Virus record (IMG/VR): IMGVR_UViG_3300025141_000095
Coordinates: 1-59,505 of that record
DNA length: 59,505 bases
Direction: 5' to 3' (one strand)
Source of the DNA: a virus
Shown here one piece after another: positions 51,401 to 59,062 of this stretch (the first letter of the stretch is position 1; each line of letters opens with the position of its first letter). The notes under the pieces were generated by a model that was not told the DNA's origin, did no database searches, and worked only from the letters and a program-made list of their open reading frames with translations. Both the position numbers and the translations under genes were made by a program.

Positions 51401-54400
51401 AGGATGATAAAAATCCTTCAAGTGTTCAAAATATTCATCCCAATGTACGTCAGCGACTGTTCCAGGGAAGGGCTCTAAAAAGTTTTTAAATGGCTCGGTA
51501 ACCATGCTGGCAAAAGCTGTTTGGGCCGGGCTAGCATCGCTATGCAGCTCAACATTGTTTAGTGTTTCGGCCCCCAAATTAGCTGACAAATCATCAGCAT
51601 TGTACGCCGGCGCTAACCCGAAACCATAACTACCAGTTAGTACCCTAGGGCCCGTTAACTCGTTCCAGAAGATATCTTTATTGGTGCGCGATTCTATCTC
51701 GTCCAGTGATAAATATTTAATAAAATTTTCTTCGTGGCCGAGAACGGGCGTATATAGGTTTGCGGCCGAGTCATATTGCCAGCTAGCAATACCAGAATTT
51801 CTTATAAAACGATATCTGAGTATGGATGGGAAAGGTGATATCAATGCGTGACTTTGGGCTCTGCCATTCTCGACCTCTGTTCGAGGGGCAGCATGATCGC
51901 GATACCCGAAGCTTGGCCAGCGATGATATAGCCACTCTCCATTTTCATCATGGGCATCCAGCGTCGTTACCAAATCCCGAACTTCCTCTTTAAAGGAGAC
52001 TGGGAAAACTCGTGACATTCCAAGTGGCAATTGGGTGCCGTTGCTGTCTGCGATTTCTTTAAGCTCTTCGCCCAGGTTCGAGGCGCCAGACCAATCTAGA
52101 TTCTGAAAGAGCTCGGCTATTACACTTATAACCGGCGCTAAATCGTCTATGCCGCCGAATATATCTTGAAGTTGTATGCCGCAGTCGGCTATCTCAGCAT
52201 TGACGTCATTAAGGTTACCATCCATTGCGTTGGCGAGCTTCGTTAGCTCGGCCGCGATGTCTCCCATAATTTCGGTGTCGATCTTGGCGTCGCCGCTTTT
52301 GGGCCTATCAGATTGGCCGGCGGCTTCAGCAAGGCATGCTCCGCCAGTCTGTCTAGTTGTCGGCATCAACAAAACAGTTTTAATACCATCCACTGAAAGA
52401 TAAAAAGAAACCCCCAGTATTTCAGCCATGGCCTTCATTAACTGCGGAATCGATCGATCTACTAACGGATTTGGCATGTATCCCGGCTTCGTTGGGCAAG
52501 TTAGATTAATCTCTGGAACTTCAACCACTACCCCGTTTTCTAGCATATCTAATAGATTATTTAGATTGAATGTATCAACCGCGGACAATACCTGCTCTTC
52601 GGTGATGCACAGATCGTCGACGGCCGGGATCATTTCTTCTACCAAAGTTTGACATATGGAATTTATGTCGACCATATCTCCTAAGCAACCAAAAAATGAA
52701 ATAATATCGCTTGAAAGATTTAAGTTATCTGGTATCGGCGGCTCTTCATAAAGAAGATTAAACTCCAAAACAGCTTGAACAGCTTCGTCTGTCGGCGTGC
52801 CTCTCAAAAGTTGACAAATTTCAGTAGGTGTTAAAATTTCAGAAACATCTGCTAAATATTTCATTCCAACAGCGTCGGGTATATTATATGTGCCAAAGCA
52901 TGCATTTAGCCCGTGAGGTTCCCCTAGTAACGGGGGCGCCAGATCTTCTTTATTCCGGGCTGGATCGGTTTCAAACATCTCGCTTAGATCTAGAACCCCG
53001 TGGTTGTCGTCCTCATCAGCGGCCGCTTTGCAGGCTTCTCTAATCATTTCCATCAAAGCCTCTACTAGCGCTGCGGCCGCGCCTAAGAGGGCCTCCAGGA
53101 TTATTTTTTTAATTGCATCTTGCAAGTTTCCGGTTACTGAAAATACCGGGATGTCAACAGTTATTTCTGGAAAGTTAAACTGCATTGGTCGCTTGCGGCC
53201 GGCAAAAAGTTCGCTAGTGGTAGAAACAAGATCTCGTATATCCGACAGCATCCCGCTTGGGTTAAAAGATGAGTTAAGAGTTAGACACCTAATTGCCTCT
53301 ATGATTAATCTATCAATACCTACCTTATGCAGTACGTCTTTGATAATCGTCATTTCTTCGGAATTTTTTATCTCCCGCAGCTTATTCATCACAGTTTTTA
53401 CGACATCTTCGGCTTTCTCTTCATCTTTCGCGGCCTGGTCATTTAACATAAGCCTTCTGTTAGAGATATCTTGTAACGTTCTATTTTGAATGTCTAGGCC
53501 GGGGAAGCTTAGATGCAGTCGATCATCATCTGGGCTCATATAGCCGTGCTTTTTAACTAATTGCCCCACCGGGCCTGGGCCAAAGATTAATAGATCATTC
53601 GCTGCTTCTATCTCGGAGCGAGCCTGGGGGCTGTGAGCAGGGCCGCAGTAATTAATCTCATATGTTCTCAAATGAGAGTTGGCATAATCCTCTATAAAAT
53701 TTATAAATACCTCGTACTGTCTTCCGGGGGGCTTAGCAACAAGTCTTAAAAGCTCATTCCATCGGGTCAAATAGACAATCGATTGAAAATCCGAAAACGG
53801 TTCCACAATGCTATAAGGGAGATACCCCACCTTAACCGGCTGCATGTTGAGGCTTTCGTCGGGCTGCAAATAACCTATAGCTGTAATTTGATAGTCCGCG
53901 TTAACCCAAATTGTAACCTCATCCTCTGGCTTGCCGGGCATGACGTAGCCGTTTAATTTTAAAAGCTCGCCAATGCGCCCAACAAGATCTGCCAATGTGC
54001 GGAATTGAGCTTCAAAATCGATACCAGGAACCACTTGTCCATCAAAAAAGCGCGCTTGATTATGATATTTTGTAAAAAGAGTTTTAATTATCTGCAACTG
54101 TTGGTTGACTTTGGACCAGGAAAAAGTAAGAGCGCGATTGCCCGTGGAGTTCATCAAAATATTTTGTTGTATGTTCCAAAAATCTATTACCTCTGGAAAA
54201 AAAGGAATATCTGATTTAGCCAGGGGCCTCACTGGCTCTTCGTCATACTGGATTGGTATACAGCGATCGGATGCCCAGGTGGGTACGGCATCGCGAACGC
54301 GGCGCAACTGCTCAGCAAAGCCCGGGTCGTCAGGGCACCGTACTAAATTCCTAAGTATGATTTCATCATTAGATATCTGAGGCCAATCAGTCCAAATCGA

Positions 54401-54958
54401 CGAGTACGGTACCGGCGTCGGTGGAATACCAAACTCCGTAACTGCTCCAACACTACTGCGCGCTTCGAATTTGTTCTTATCGATTATCACCAACACGCGA
54501 AGGCGAGACCCTGGTCGATTAGGCATCTTCCAGTCTTCTATTACAAGAGGCCTGGAGCCGGTGCTCCAGCCGCCGGTAAGAGTACTTCGTAATGTTGAAT
54601 TCAAACTCCGGGCCCACTCAGCCGGAGTTGCCGGATACCAGGAAGGCAGATGAGTGCCGGTGTTCATCGTAGGATTGTTTTCCAAATACCGGTCTGGGTT
54701 ATTGATTATATACCACCTTGTGGGGTAGTAATATTTCATGAATCCATTAAAAGCCAGATCTATTATTTGATTTTCTTGTTCGGTGGTCAATGTCGGCGGG
54801 TTATCCGCCCACGGCGCAACTATTACTATGCCACTGACACTCTCGGTCTCTAGGGGCGTTACGGGATTCCCTTCAGAATCCAATACGGGCCTCACAAAAT
54901 CAAAAGGAATGTTTGGGGGTTTATTGATCCAGTCAGTAATAAGTGTTGTATTGCCCAT
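48464..54958 (-). CDS. Giant virion protein of unknown function (2164 aa)
   Basis: A single long frame, beginning MGNTTLITDWINKPPNIPFD and ending RPGAPENSSC. It is mixed: the N-terminal 500 residues are rich in P, W, Y and D; a helical stretch follows near 500-700 with the hydrophobic AIKKIILEALLGAAAALVEA; then come more helical and Pro-rich parts. The C-terminal 300 residues have helices (LKAVCEMLDPHAIITKIIKD; ISGQVINQSIDAMEMGITIA) and a hydrophobic end (GIFMAPPGPFGIAYLIIRAI). There is no recognised domain. It sits between the lysozyme/hub block and gp25, so it is likely a central baseplate, hub or tail component. A tape-measure role is possible but the composition is not the usual one (too many Pro and Trp). 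Confidence 0.7.
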   Translation of the reverse strand: MGNTTLITDWINKPPNIPFDFVRPVLDSEGNPVTPLETESVSGIVIVAPWADNPPTLTTEQENQIIDLAFNGFMKYYYPTRWYIINNPDRYLENNPTMNTGTHLPSWYPATPAEWARSLNSTLRSTLTGGWSTGSRPLVIEDWKMPNRPGSRLRVLVIIDKNKFEARSSVGAVTEFGIPPTPVPYSSIWTDWPQISNDEIILRNLVRCPDDPGFAEQLRRVRDAVPTWASDRCIPIQYDEEPVRPLAKSDIPFFPEVIDFWNIQQNILMNSTGNRALTFSWSKVNQQLQIIKTLFTKYHNQARFFDGQVVPGIDFEAQFRTLADLVGRIGELLKLNGYVMPGKPEDEVTIWVNADYQITAIGYLQPDESLNMQPVKVGYLPYSIVEPFSDFQSIVYLTRWNELLRLVAKPPGRQYEVFINFIEDYANSHLRTYEINYCGPAHSPQARSEIEAANDLLIFGPGPVGQLVKKHGYMSPDDDRLHLSFPGLDIQNRTLQDISNRRLMLNDQAAKDEEKAEDVVKTVMNKLREIKNSEEMTIIKDVLHKVGIDRLIIEAIRCLTLNSSFNPSGMLSDIRDLVSTTSELFAGRKRPMQFNFPEITVDIPVFSVTGNLQDAIKKIILEALLGAAAALVEALMEMIREACKAAADEDDNHGVLDLSEMFETDPARNKEDLAPPLLGEPHGLNACFGTYNIPDAVGMKYLADVSEILTPTEICQLLRGTPTDEAVQAVLEFNLLYEEPPIPDNLNLSSDIISFFGCLGDMVDINSICQTLVEEMIPAVDDLCITEEQVLSAVDTFNLNNLLDMLENGVVVEVPEINLTCPTKPGYMPNPLVDRSIPQLMKAMAEILGVSFYLSVDGIKTVLLMPTTRQTGGACLAEAAGQSDRPKSGDAKIDTEIMGDIAAELTKLANAMDGNLNDVNAEIADCGIQLQDIFGGIDDLAPVISVIAELFQNLDWSGASNLGEELKEIADSNGTQLPLGMSRVFPVSFKEEVRDLVTTLDAHDENGEWLYHRWPSFGYRDHAAPRTEVENGRAQSHALISPFPSILRYRFIRNSGIASWQYDSAANLYTPVLGHEENFIKYLSLDEIESRTNKDIFWNELTGPRVLTGSYGFGLAPAYNADDLSANLGAETLNNVELHSDASPAQTAFASMVTEPFKNFLEPFPGTVADVHWDEYFEHLKDFYHPSAHMGLTKRFIDYAMANGRWTTDTIGGMLLRPDNSNCDPNDPSQVGDLMDMIGIIKDVQDEYNESSCNDNMSMEETVNKCILFGTMLLFLQISITKFYLQNVSILSAFKLEEIMGLNVVRDFITTTTFGFVSRFLKKANPALENSMGAFSNLFGQEANNWMARKLARGTALEEDVLRALEIDPTAADLDAQLLNNNNAIKYMIAWRMKRCAAPLANVIANPSARSIENVFVKDVIGFSDPFTRHTESPSVTTAMASTPSNRPLWALYLNQSLKNIENLLGYGCFKIEPWITWENATSNDEEDIELEVSEDPGEKIIITPNVPGSAPLRTLIKAHREALSQTGASSLAAQTEATLFHIALAGLTLQEAKTEYRLVYYPPLESVSETNDKLNTLGKIFDTGLLPADAAADPWPAADQGRDAALNKEKAFMPISLGNTMSSTTTTTTNTHMTHGGIGTPWHLPTFPNLQSPDWIRDGCIAGMASEDWEYDPDTGQFGPNLQAPGASAAAWYPGFCVATPPPLEAPIIEVVDPEADPNEPGGAVEETIQLEAVWSWKNDLHGDPNVYLEDRRGDMTDPGGGGLFSPGGSDPQALGGPALQPSARGDGIPDILQTFTSDGMHDELISVADAQATQIGHWVAEPLDDWLETTTETEVWLEKDSNYITTSIPIMTFESEQLGDLIFGEPYVFEQAGLAKNTGDIGDPHSLRSHYSAFLNSPDYPKFEYFFSKIINKDSAFVALLMNNFCQTELKFSTGMEDLFSDTIVGAAGLFMTTLEIGARESGIAPDRAVGLPGVQEPAGGSPSYINVRSFILKALREMPLHVLKAVCEMLDPHAIITKIIKDISGQVINQSIDAMEMGITIAEETAPQPIATILKALEVNPEAFVQLAFCELNKAMRPHSDDNMPDQCLEFGDMSFSDPFNEISPFPTFTLKGINLAGTIPGIFMAPPGPFGIAYLIIRAILESINLEPPARPGAPENSSC

Positions 54959-54964
54959 AATATT

Positions 54965-56068
54965 CTAGTTGGTTTTGTTCAGCGGACTCAAAATAAACTT
55001 TGCACCGCCGGCGATCAGTTCGTCGACTTTTTGAGTTTCATCAGCTTGCATTTGCCCATAAAGCTGAGTTTCAGCCTGTGTTACCAATTTTATCAGATTC
55101 TCTATTCCCGCCTTGGCAGCAGTTGGAGATAGGGATGTCCATCCAATAACTGGTCCAAAATGTGAATGATGGAGAAGTTCTCGATTAAAGTCTTTTTGAT
55201 GAAGTAGAAAAGTGTGAAGTATCTCCCTGTTGTTTTTTATTTGTGTGTATACTTTTTGCAACGCTTCTACAAGGTAATCACCCAACACCATGGGTTGCAG
55301 ATTCTCAGGATCGTTTTGTGCAACAAGATGTATGCCGTAGTTAATGTCCGTGGTGCCACCTTGGGCGTTTTCCCTGTCTGTGCCCGTTACCAGCTTAATA
55401 TCTTCGCGACTTACAAGTCGAATCACATCAGCTTTAACTGCTACACACGAAGCCGGACGCGTCCAAGTGGTCGAGCATATTCCCTCATCTAGCTTCAAAT
55501 AATGATCAATATCAGATTTTTGTGAGATATAAACCCTAGCCGCATCCAAAGTAAAGCTGGGGTTTACATAAATAACCTCATTCTTTTTATCTTTTTTGGC
55601 CGCTCTCGCTCCCATGCGGCCGGCTACCAAGTCGATAGCATAAGAGTGTGTATCTCCGGCCCCTCCAGCGCCGGTTCCAATATTGCCCGGGCGGTCACCC
55701 CCTAAAACGATCCAGGCATTTCCATTCTGTATAACATCTTCTGATTCACATGCTATAAAGTTCGGTACATCAGTGGGGGGGCGCTTTGTTCCGCCGCCGC
55801 CGAAAGTATCTAGGGGGTCTAATGAATCCAGCCACTCCTGGGTTTCTGGGGATGCCGGCCGGGTGATTGGGCTTTTTTGATTACCGGCCGAGCGATCCGT
55901 GGGGCGTTTCTTCTTGCCAAAAACACCTGATTCGGTTTCCATCTTTGCTGCTTTGGCATAATCTTCTTCGGCCTGCTGGGCCTGGCGGGCCCGGGCTCGG
56001 CTCTCCTTGCCGGCTAAGTCGCGACCCATTTGTTGTTGCGGGTCGTAGGGGTCTGTAGGATCAGCCAT
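54965..56068 (-). CDS. Possible hub or baseplate protein, function unknown (367 aa)
   Basis: The start is taken at ATG 56068 (MADPTDPYDPQQQMGRDLAG), with GGAGG nine bases upstream; an in-frame ATG 11 codons earlier lacks a good site. The first 100 residues are charged and probably disordered (AKAAKMETESGVFGKKKRP). A beta-rich centre follows: IVLGGDRPGNIGTGAGGAGD, AIDLVAGRMGARA, and CVAVKADVIRLVSREDIKLV. The C-terminal third is helical (DYLVEALQKVYTQIKNNREI). It overlaps the lysozyme gene by eight bases. The HSYAIDLVAGRMG-type core resembles proteins beside tail-hub genes in other large phages, but no domain is certain. It may associate with the tail lysozyme. Confidence 0.6.
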   Translation of the reverse strand: MADPTDPYDPQQQMGRDLAGKESRARARQAQQAEEDYAKAAKMETESGVFGKKKRPTDRSAGNQKSPITRPASPETQEWLDSLDPLDTFGGGGTKRPPTDVPNFIACESEDVIQNGNAWIVLGGDRPGNIGTGAGGAGDTHSYAIDLVAGRMGARAAKKDKKNEVIYVNPSFTLDAARVYISQKSDIDHYLKLDEGICSTTWTRPASCVAVKADVIRLVSREDIKLVTGTDRENAQGGTTDINYGIHLVAQNDPENLQPMVLGDYLVEALQKVYTQIKNNREILHTFLLHQKDFNRELLHHSHFGPVIGWTSLSPTAAKAGIENLIKLVTQAETQLYGQMQADETQKVDELIAGGAKFILSPLNKTN

Positions 56069-57269
56069 ATGGACTATCCTCCGCAGAAGTTGTCTCGGCA
56101 ACAGACGCGTCCTCGTCAGGGTTCCAGGAGGTTACGAGGTCGTGTATTTTCTCTGCCAAATCGCCCCTCTCGATTGTTGAAGAGTCGCCGGCGCCGCAGT
56201 GTTTACATCTTTCAAACTTTATAGCTATTTGTTCGCCCCAATTTTTCGCGGTGCCGCCGCTGCTCACACCACTGCCAAATAGTCTTTTCATTTCGCCGGC
56301 TATCCAAGCAAATTGTTTGTTTTCATCGGTGATCGCTTCATAAAGCTCTTCTTTTTGATCGGTACCGTAAAGATTAAAAGCCTTGGCGAATGAGCCGCCG
56401 CCGCCGGTCTCTGAACAAACGTTTAACTGCCAATATCCAAACGAACAAGTCCATTCTCCGCCCACGAGCATCGCATGATTCTTTGGATCTGGCGCCTTAC
56501 GTGTATCGCCGGCGGCCGAAACATCGTATCCGGATTCTTTCTTTGCATTAGCGGCCAAGCCGGCGAGGAATTCTTCAGAAAAGCCGGAGAAATGAGGGCT
56601 ATCCTGCAGTTTTGTAAAAAATGTTACATCGCCTGGTCTCGCTTTCTGCGGCTTTGGTTGGATTCCCATACCAAATCTTGGGGCCATGGCGTCTCTGAAG
56701 CTCCTATCGATTTTGCCGCCTGGTAATAAGATCTGTTTGTTGGTCACTTCTGCAAGAACTACACATCCGCTTTTGCTCGGATCGCCCTCAAAACGCACTA
56801 TTTGGCCATTGGGAGGCGCCACTGCTTCCAAGAAAGAGCCTGGTAGTGGAATCCCTTCCTTCATAAGCCCCGTACGGCCATGGTGCTTACCTTTGCGCTT
56901 GCTGACACTTTCGGGAGGTTCCATTGCCCCGTGATAGATGTCTATAAAAACCTTATATGTATAATATTTTTGGTCCCCGTCGGATGCATCCTGCGAATAG
57001 GCCGCTCTGACGGCCTCGGCATCATCACAACGAGAAGGATTTTTGTTGGCTTGTGAACTCAATATCATGCATAACTGAGGCCTTGGGCTGACAGTTCCCT
57101 TAGATATGTCGGGGCTGATCACCTCGCTAATAGCACGGCCTGTGAGAAGGAGCGGGTTAGACCGACGAGGGTCGGTCGCGCCGACAGCTTGGGCCTGGTC
57201 AACTGCGGCTTCGAGATAGCTGCTATTTATATCTCCAAATTTAATATCACTAACCTTTGTGTAAGCCAC
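56061..57269 (-). CDS. Baseplate hub or tail lysozyme (402 aa)
   Basis: Residues 1-200 are a beta-rich, possibly OB-like domain (YYTYKVFIDIYHGAMEPPES; PPNGQIVRFEGDPSKSGCVV). Residues about 225-385 form a lysozyme-like domain: FSEEFLAGLAANAKKESGYD with a catalytic candidate Glu245, then CSFGYWQLNVC (275-285), whose GYWQLN part is like the tail-lysozyme/transglycosylase core, and a helical end. T4 gp5 likewise joins an OB domain to lysozyme in the cell-puncturing device, although the fold is not the same. The gene begins the baseplate block. It likely cuts peptidoglycan during infection. The start ATG overlaps the upstream stop by one base. Confidence 0.75.
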   Translation of the reverse strand: MAYTKVSDIKFGDINSSYLEAAVDQAQAVGATDPRRSNPLLLTGRAISEVISPDISKGTVSPRPQLCMILSSQANKNPSRCDDAEAVRAAYSQDASDGDQKYYTYKVFIDIYHGAMEPPESVSKRKGKHHGRTGLMKEGIPLPGSFLEAVAPPNGQIVRFEGDPSKSGCVVLAEVTNKQILLPGGKIDRSFRDAMAPRFGMGIQPKPQKARPGDVTFFTKLQDSPHFSGFSEEFLAGLAANAKKESGYDVSAAGDTRKAPDPKNHAMLVGGEWTCSFGYWQLNVCSETGGGGSFAKAFNLYGTDQKEELYEAITDENKQFAWIAGEMKRLFGSGVSSGGTAKNWGEQIAIKFERCKHCGAGDSSTIERGDLAEKIHDLVTSWNPDEDASVAETTSAEDSPYG

Positions 57270-57565
57270 TAGCCTTCTTCCTTGTTGAGCATATCATAAA
57301 GGTCTTCTTTGTCCTCTTCTGATAAGCCAGCAACAGTGCCGTGCTGCTTTTGTAGCAACGCGGTTAACTTAACCATTTGTTCATTTGAGCGCTGCAGGTT
57401 TTCGACATATTTGGCCGCTATCGAGCCAAGTTCGCGTCTTGCGACGTCGCTGCCTTTCATATCTGTCATCGCATCCAAAAGAAGTGACTTGGCTAGCGCA
57501 CGATCTTCCTTGATGTTGCGCGTTGCCTCATCAATGTATTCTTCTATATTTCGCCGCTTTCCCAT
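57269..57565 (-). CDS. Small helical protein next to the late sigma factor (98 aa)
   Basis: An all-helical, charged protein: MGKRRNIEEYIDEATRNIKE, a middle with GSIAAKYVENLQRSNEQMVK, and the C-terminus LSEEDKEDLYDMLNKEEG. Short proteins with the phrase AKYVE.LQRSNEQ.VK occur near structural or sigma genes in T4-like aquatic phages, as I recall. The acidic, hydrophobic C-terminus (DLYDMLNKEE) could be a sliding-clamp-binding tail of the type T4 gp33 uses as the late-transcription co-activator, but this is a guess. The start lies 22 bases inside the sigma gene, so the two are translated together. There are no Cys or membrane segments. Confidence 0.55.
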   Translation of the reverse strand: MGKRRNIEEYIDEATRNIKEDRALAKSLLLDAMTDMKGSDVARRELGSIAAKYVENLQRSNEQMVKLTALLQKQHGTVAGLSEEDKEDLYDMLNKEEG

Positions 57566-58257
57566 TTGTTTTTAAATGCCTTATATTTTTTACGAAGCTT
57601 GTTCAAATTATTAACAACCTGTTTTGTGTTAAGGCCTGTAATCTCCCGTAAGTATAAGTAAATAGCTTTTTTATTAAAAATATCGATATCGTTTGATGAC
57701 TCAAATATAATTTTAACAGCCTCAAGAACTTTCTTTTCATTATCCTTGAGCATATCACCTTCCCAGCTGGCCAACTCAGCAAAAAAGCTATTCCAGAATT
57801 CTTGTTGTTCTCTTACTTCATCGTACTGTTTTTCTTTTGAAATCACCTCTTCATCGAGCTGATTAATCATGTCCTCAATAAAAATCTCTTTTTTATTGCG
57901 GCGCGCATTCTGTTTTACCTTGTGAATAAACCAGTTCTTTGTTACTACGCTGAAATAAGAGAAGGCCTTTGAGCCCTTGCTCGGATCGTATTTGTCTAAT
58001 ATAGTAGTGAGCCAAACCTTGCACTCCTGCCGCAAAGAATCTATATTGGGAAGCGTTGTAAATCGATAAGTAAATATTATCTTATTAACCATCTCATCAA
58101 AGGCCGGCCGGATAAACTCTATATATAATACAGTTCGTCTTTTATTACAAGTTATCTTGGCATATTCTATAATCGCATCTTCGTGTACTTGTGTGAAATA
58201 ATAATTTTTCTTTCTCTTACGCCTCTTGCGTTTCTTCTTCAACTGTACTTCTGTCAT
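57544..58257 (-). CDS. 55: Late-transcription sigma factor, T4 gp55-like
   Basis: A 237-residue protein resembling gp55, the phage sigma that directs host RNA polymerase to late promoters. The basic start (MTEVQLKKKRKRRKRKKNYY) is followed by FTQVHEDAIIEYAKI. A region-2-like helix set follows, including VNKIIFTYRFTTLPNIDSLR, ECKVWLTTILDKYDPSKGSK and AFSYFSVVTKNWFIHKVKQN. This YDPSKG.KAFSYFS..T..WF segment is a sigma-70 region-2-type signature in phage sigmas. The C-terminal helical part (about 150-237) is less conserved. The ATG at 58257 has AGGAGG nine bases upstream and lies 41 bases inside the preceding gene. It implies that late genes here use T4-style promoters, though I could not find a confident set. 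Confidence 0.82.
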   Translation of the reverse strand: MTEVQLKKKRKRRKRKKNYYFTQVHEDAIIEYAKITCNKRRTVLYIEFIRPAFDEMVNKIIFTYRFTTLPNIDSLRQECKVWLTTILDKYDPSKGSKAFSYFSVVTKNWFIHKVKQNARRNKKEIFIEDMINQLDEEVISKEKQYDEVREQQEFWNSFFAELASWEGDMLKDNEKKVLEAVKIIFESSNDIDIFNKKAIYLYLREITGLNTKQVVNNLNKLRKKYKAFKNKWESGEI

Positions 58258-58558
58258 ATTTCATTTCCTCCTCTAGCGGCTCTATGTCTGTCGTGAGAGA
58301 ATATATATCTTCAAATCTTTCTAGCTCCTCTATGACCAGCTTCGTTTTGGTTATTAGCTCTTCAATTATTGGTTCGCCATAAAACATTTGCATATCATAT
58401 AAAGAAGTAATAAAGTCTTCAAACATACGAAATGCAATATATAAATCTCCAATATTATCTGATGTATAAAGGAGTTTCGATAATACGTTGCTGATATACC
58501 AAACTAAAAGTATGTTCAGTATCACCGAGCCAGTAAGAGCGAGTATAATCCACATCAT
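58217..58558 (-). CDS. Small membrane-anchored protein, unknown (113 aa)
   Basis: One N-terminal membrane segment (IILALTGSVILNILLVWYIS, residues 4-23) and a cytosolic acidic helical domain (FGEPII-type region with EELITKTKLVIEELERFEDI). The end is very acidic (EPLEEEMKYDRSTVEEETQEA). There is no motif of a known enzyme. It starts in an ATGATG overlap with the FmdB-like gene and its end covers the Shine-Dalgarno of the sigma gene. Similar anchored helical small proteins are common in T4-like phages but have no known role. It might act at the host membrane. Confidence 0.6.
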   Translation of the reverse strand: MMWIILALTGSVILNILLVWYISNVLSKLLYTSDNIGDLYIAFRMFEDFITSLYDMQMFYGEPIIEELITKTKLVIEELERFEDIYSLTTDIEPLEEEMKYDRSTVEEETQEA

Positions 58559-58800
58559 CGTTGCTTGTCAAGTTCCTCTTGCTGCTTTTTTAGTTCTTCG
58601 CGAGCCTCTTTGATAAAATCTTCTGTAACTTGGCCTATCTTATGGATTGCCTGCCTTTTTCCATAAGACGGCCTAGTTAAAAGCTTAGTTAAAGTATCAG
58701 TACTGTCGCACTCTTTACACTCCTCCAGCACATCATCTGCGGAATGCATTGTCAAGAACTCAACGCCGCACGCACTACAACTGTAAGCATAACGTGGCAT
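58555..58800 (-). CDS. FmdB-family zinc-ribbon protein
   Basis: An 81-residue protein. The opening MPRYAYSCSACGVEFLTMHS has the FmdB/CxxC_CxxC_SSSS pattern: Cys8, Cys11, then Cys28 and Cys31 (EECKECDSTDT), a small zinc ribbon. The family is called a putative regulatory protein in bacteria, with unproven function, and is frequent in phages. The C-terminal half is a Lys/Glu-rich helix (KEAREELKKQQEELDKQR). It overlaps the next gene by four bases and starts where the upstream gene stops (58800). A role as a small RNA or DNA-binding or transcription-related protein is possible because it is encoded near the late sigma factor, but this is a guess. Confidence 0.8.
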   Translation of the reverse strand: MPRYAYSCSACGVEFLTMHSADDVLEECKECDSTDTLTKLLTRPSYGKRQAIHKIGQVTEDFIKEAREELKKQQEELDKQR

Positions 58801-59018
58801 TAGTTTTCTTCAGTCAACACTTCGTTAACAAAATCTGTTACATTATCCACTTCGGTATCCTCAAAACTAACCACGGGAGGGTTCGTCACGAATAAATTAC
58901 CATCACTATCAAGCTCCCATTCGGTTGCTTGTAAAAGTGGCACAATGTCTGTTTCCTCCATGAGACACTTCTGCAGTGTCATCATTAGTGCCCCTAGGGC
59001 TTGATTAGACAATTTCAT
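58800..59018 (-). CDS. Small conserved T4-like phage protein (72 aa)
   Basis: I place the start at ATG 59018 (MKLSNQALGALMMTLQKCLM) because GGAG lies just upstream with good spacing; an in-frame ATG at 59054 lacks one. The product has an N-terminal helix with the pattern MKLSN.ALGA.M..LQK.L.E.TDI, which I recall from short conserved proteins of T4-like cyanophages and other aquatic phages. It is followed by LLQATEWELDSDGNLFVTNP and an acidic tail ending VNEVLTEEN. The function is unknown. It is one base from the FmdB-like gene, so they may be cotranslated. Confidence 0.6.
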   Translation of the reverse strand: MKLSNQALGALMMTLQKCLMEETDIVPLLQATEWELDSDGNLFVTNPPVVSFEDTEVDNVTDFVNEVLTEEN

Positions 59019-59062
59019 TTTTTCTCTCCTTTCTAAAACATCCATCGATGCCATTAAATATT

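Noticed and set aside
48464-54958. Calling the 2164-residue protein the tape measure
   Set aside because: It lacks long uniform coiled coil, is rich in Pro and Trp, and lies after the lysozyme rather than next to tube genes; left as unknown.
57224-57231. Perfect TATAAATA on the minus strand, the T4 late promoter -10 box
   Set aside because: It lies inside the start of the lysozyme gene, a single 8-base match is expected by chance in a window of this size, and no similar boxes were found ahead of other genes.
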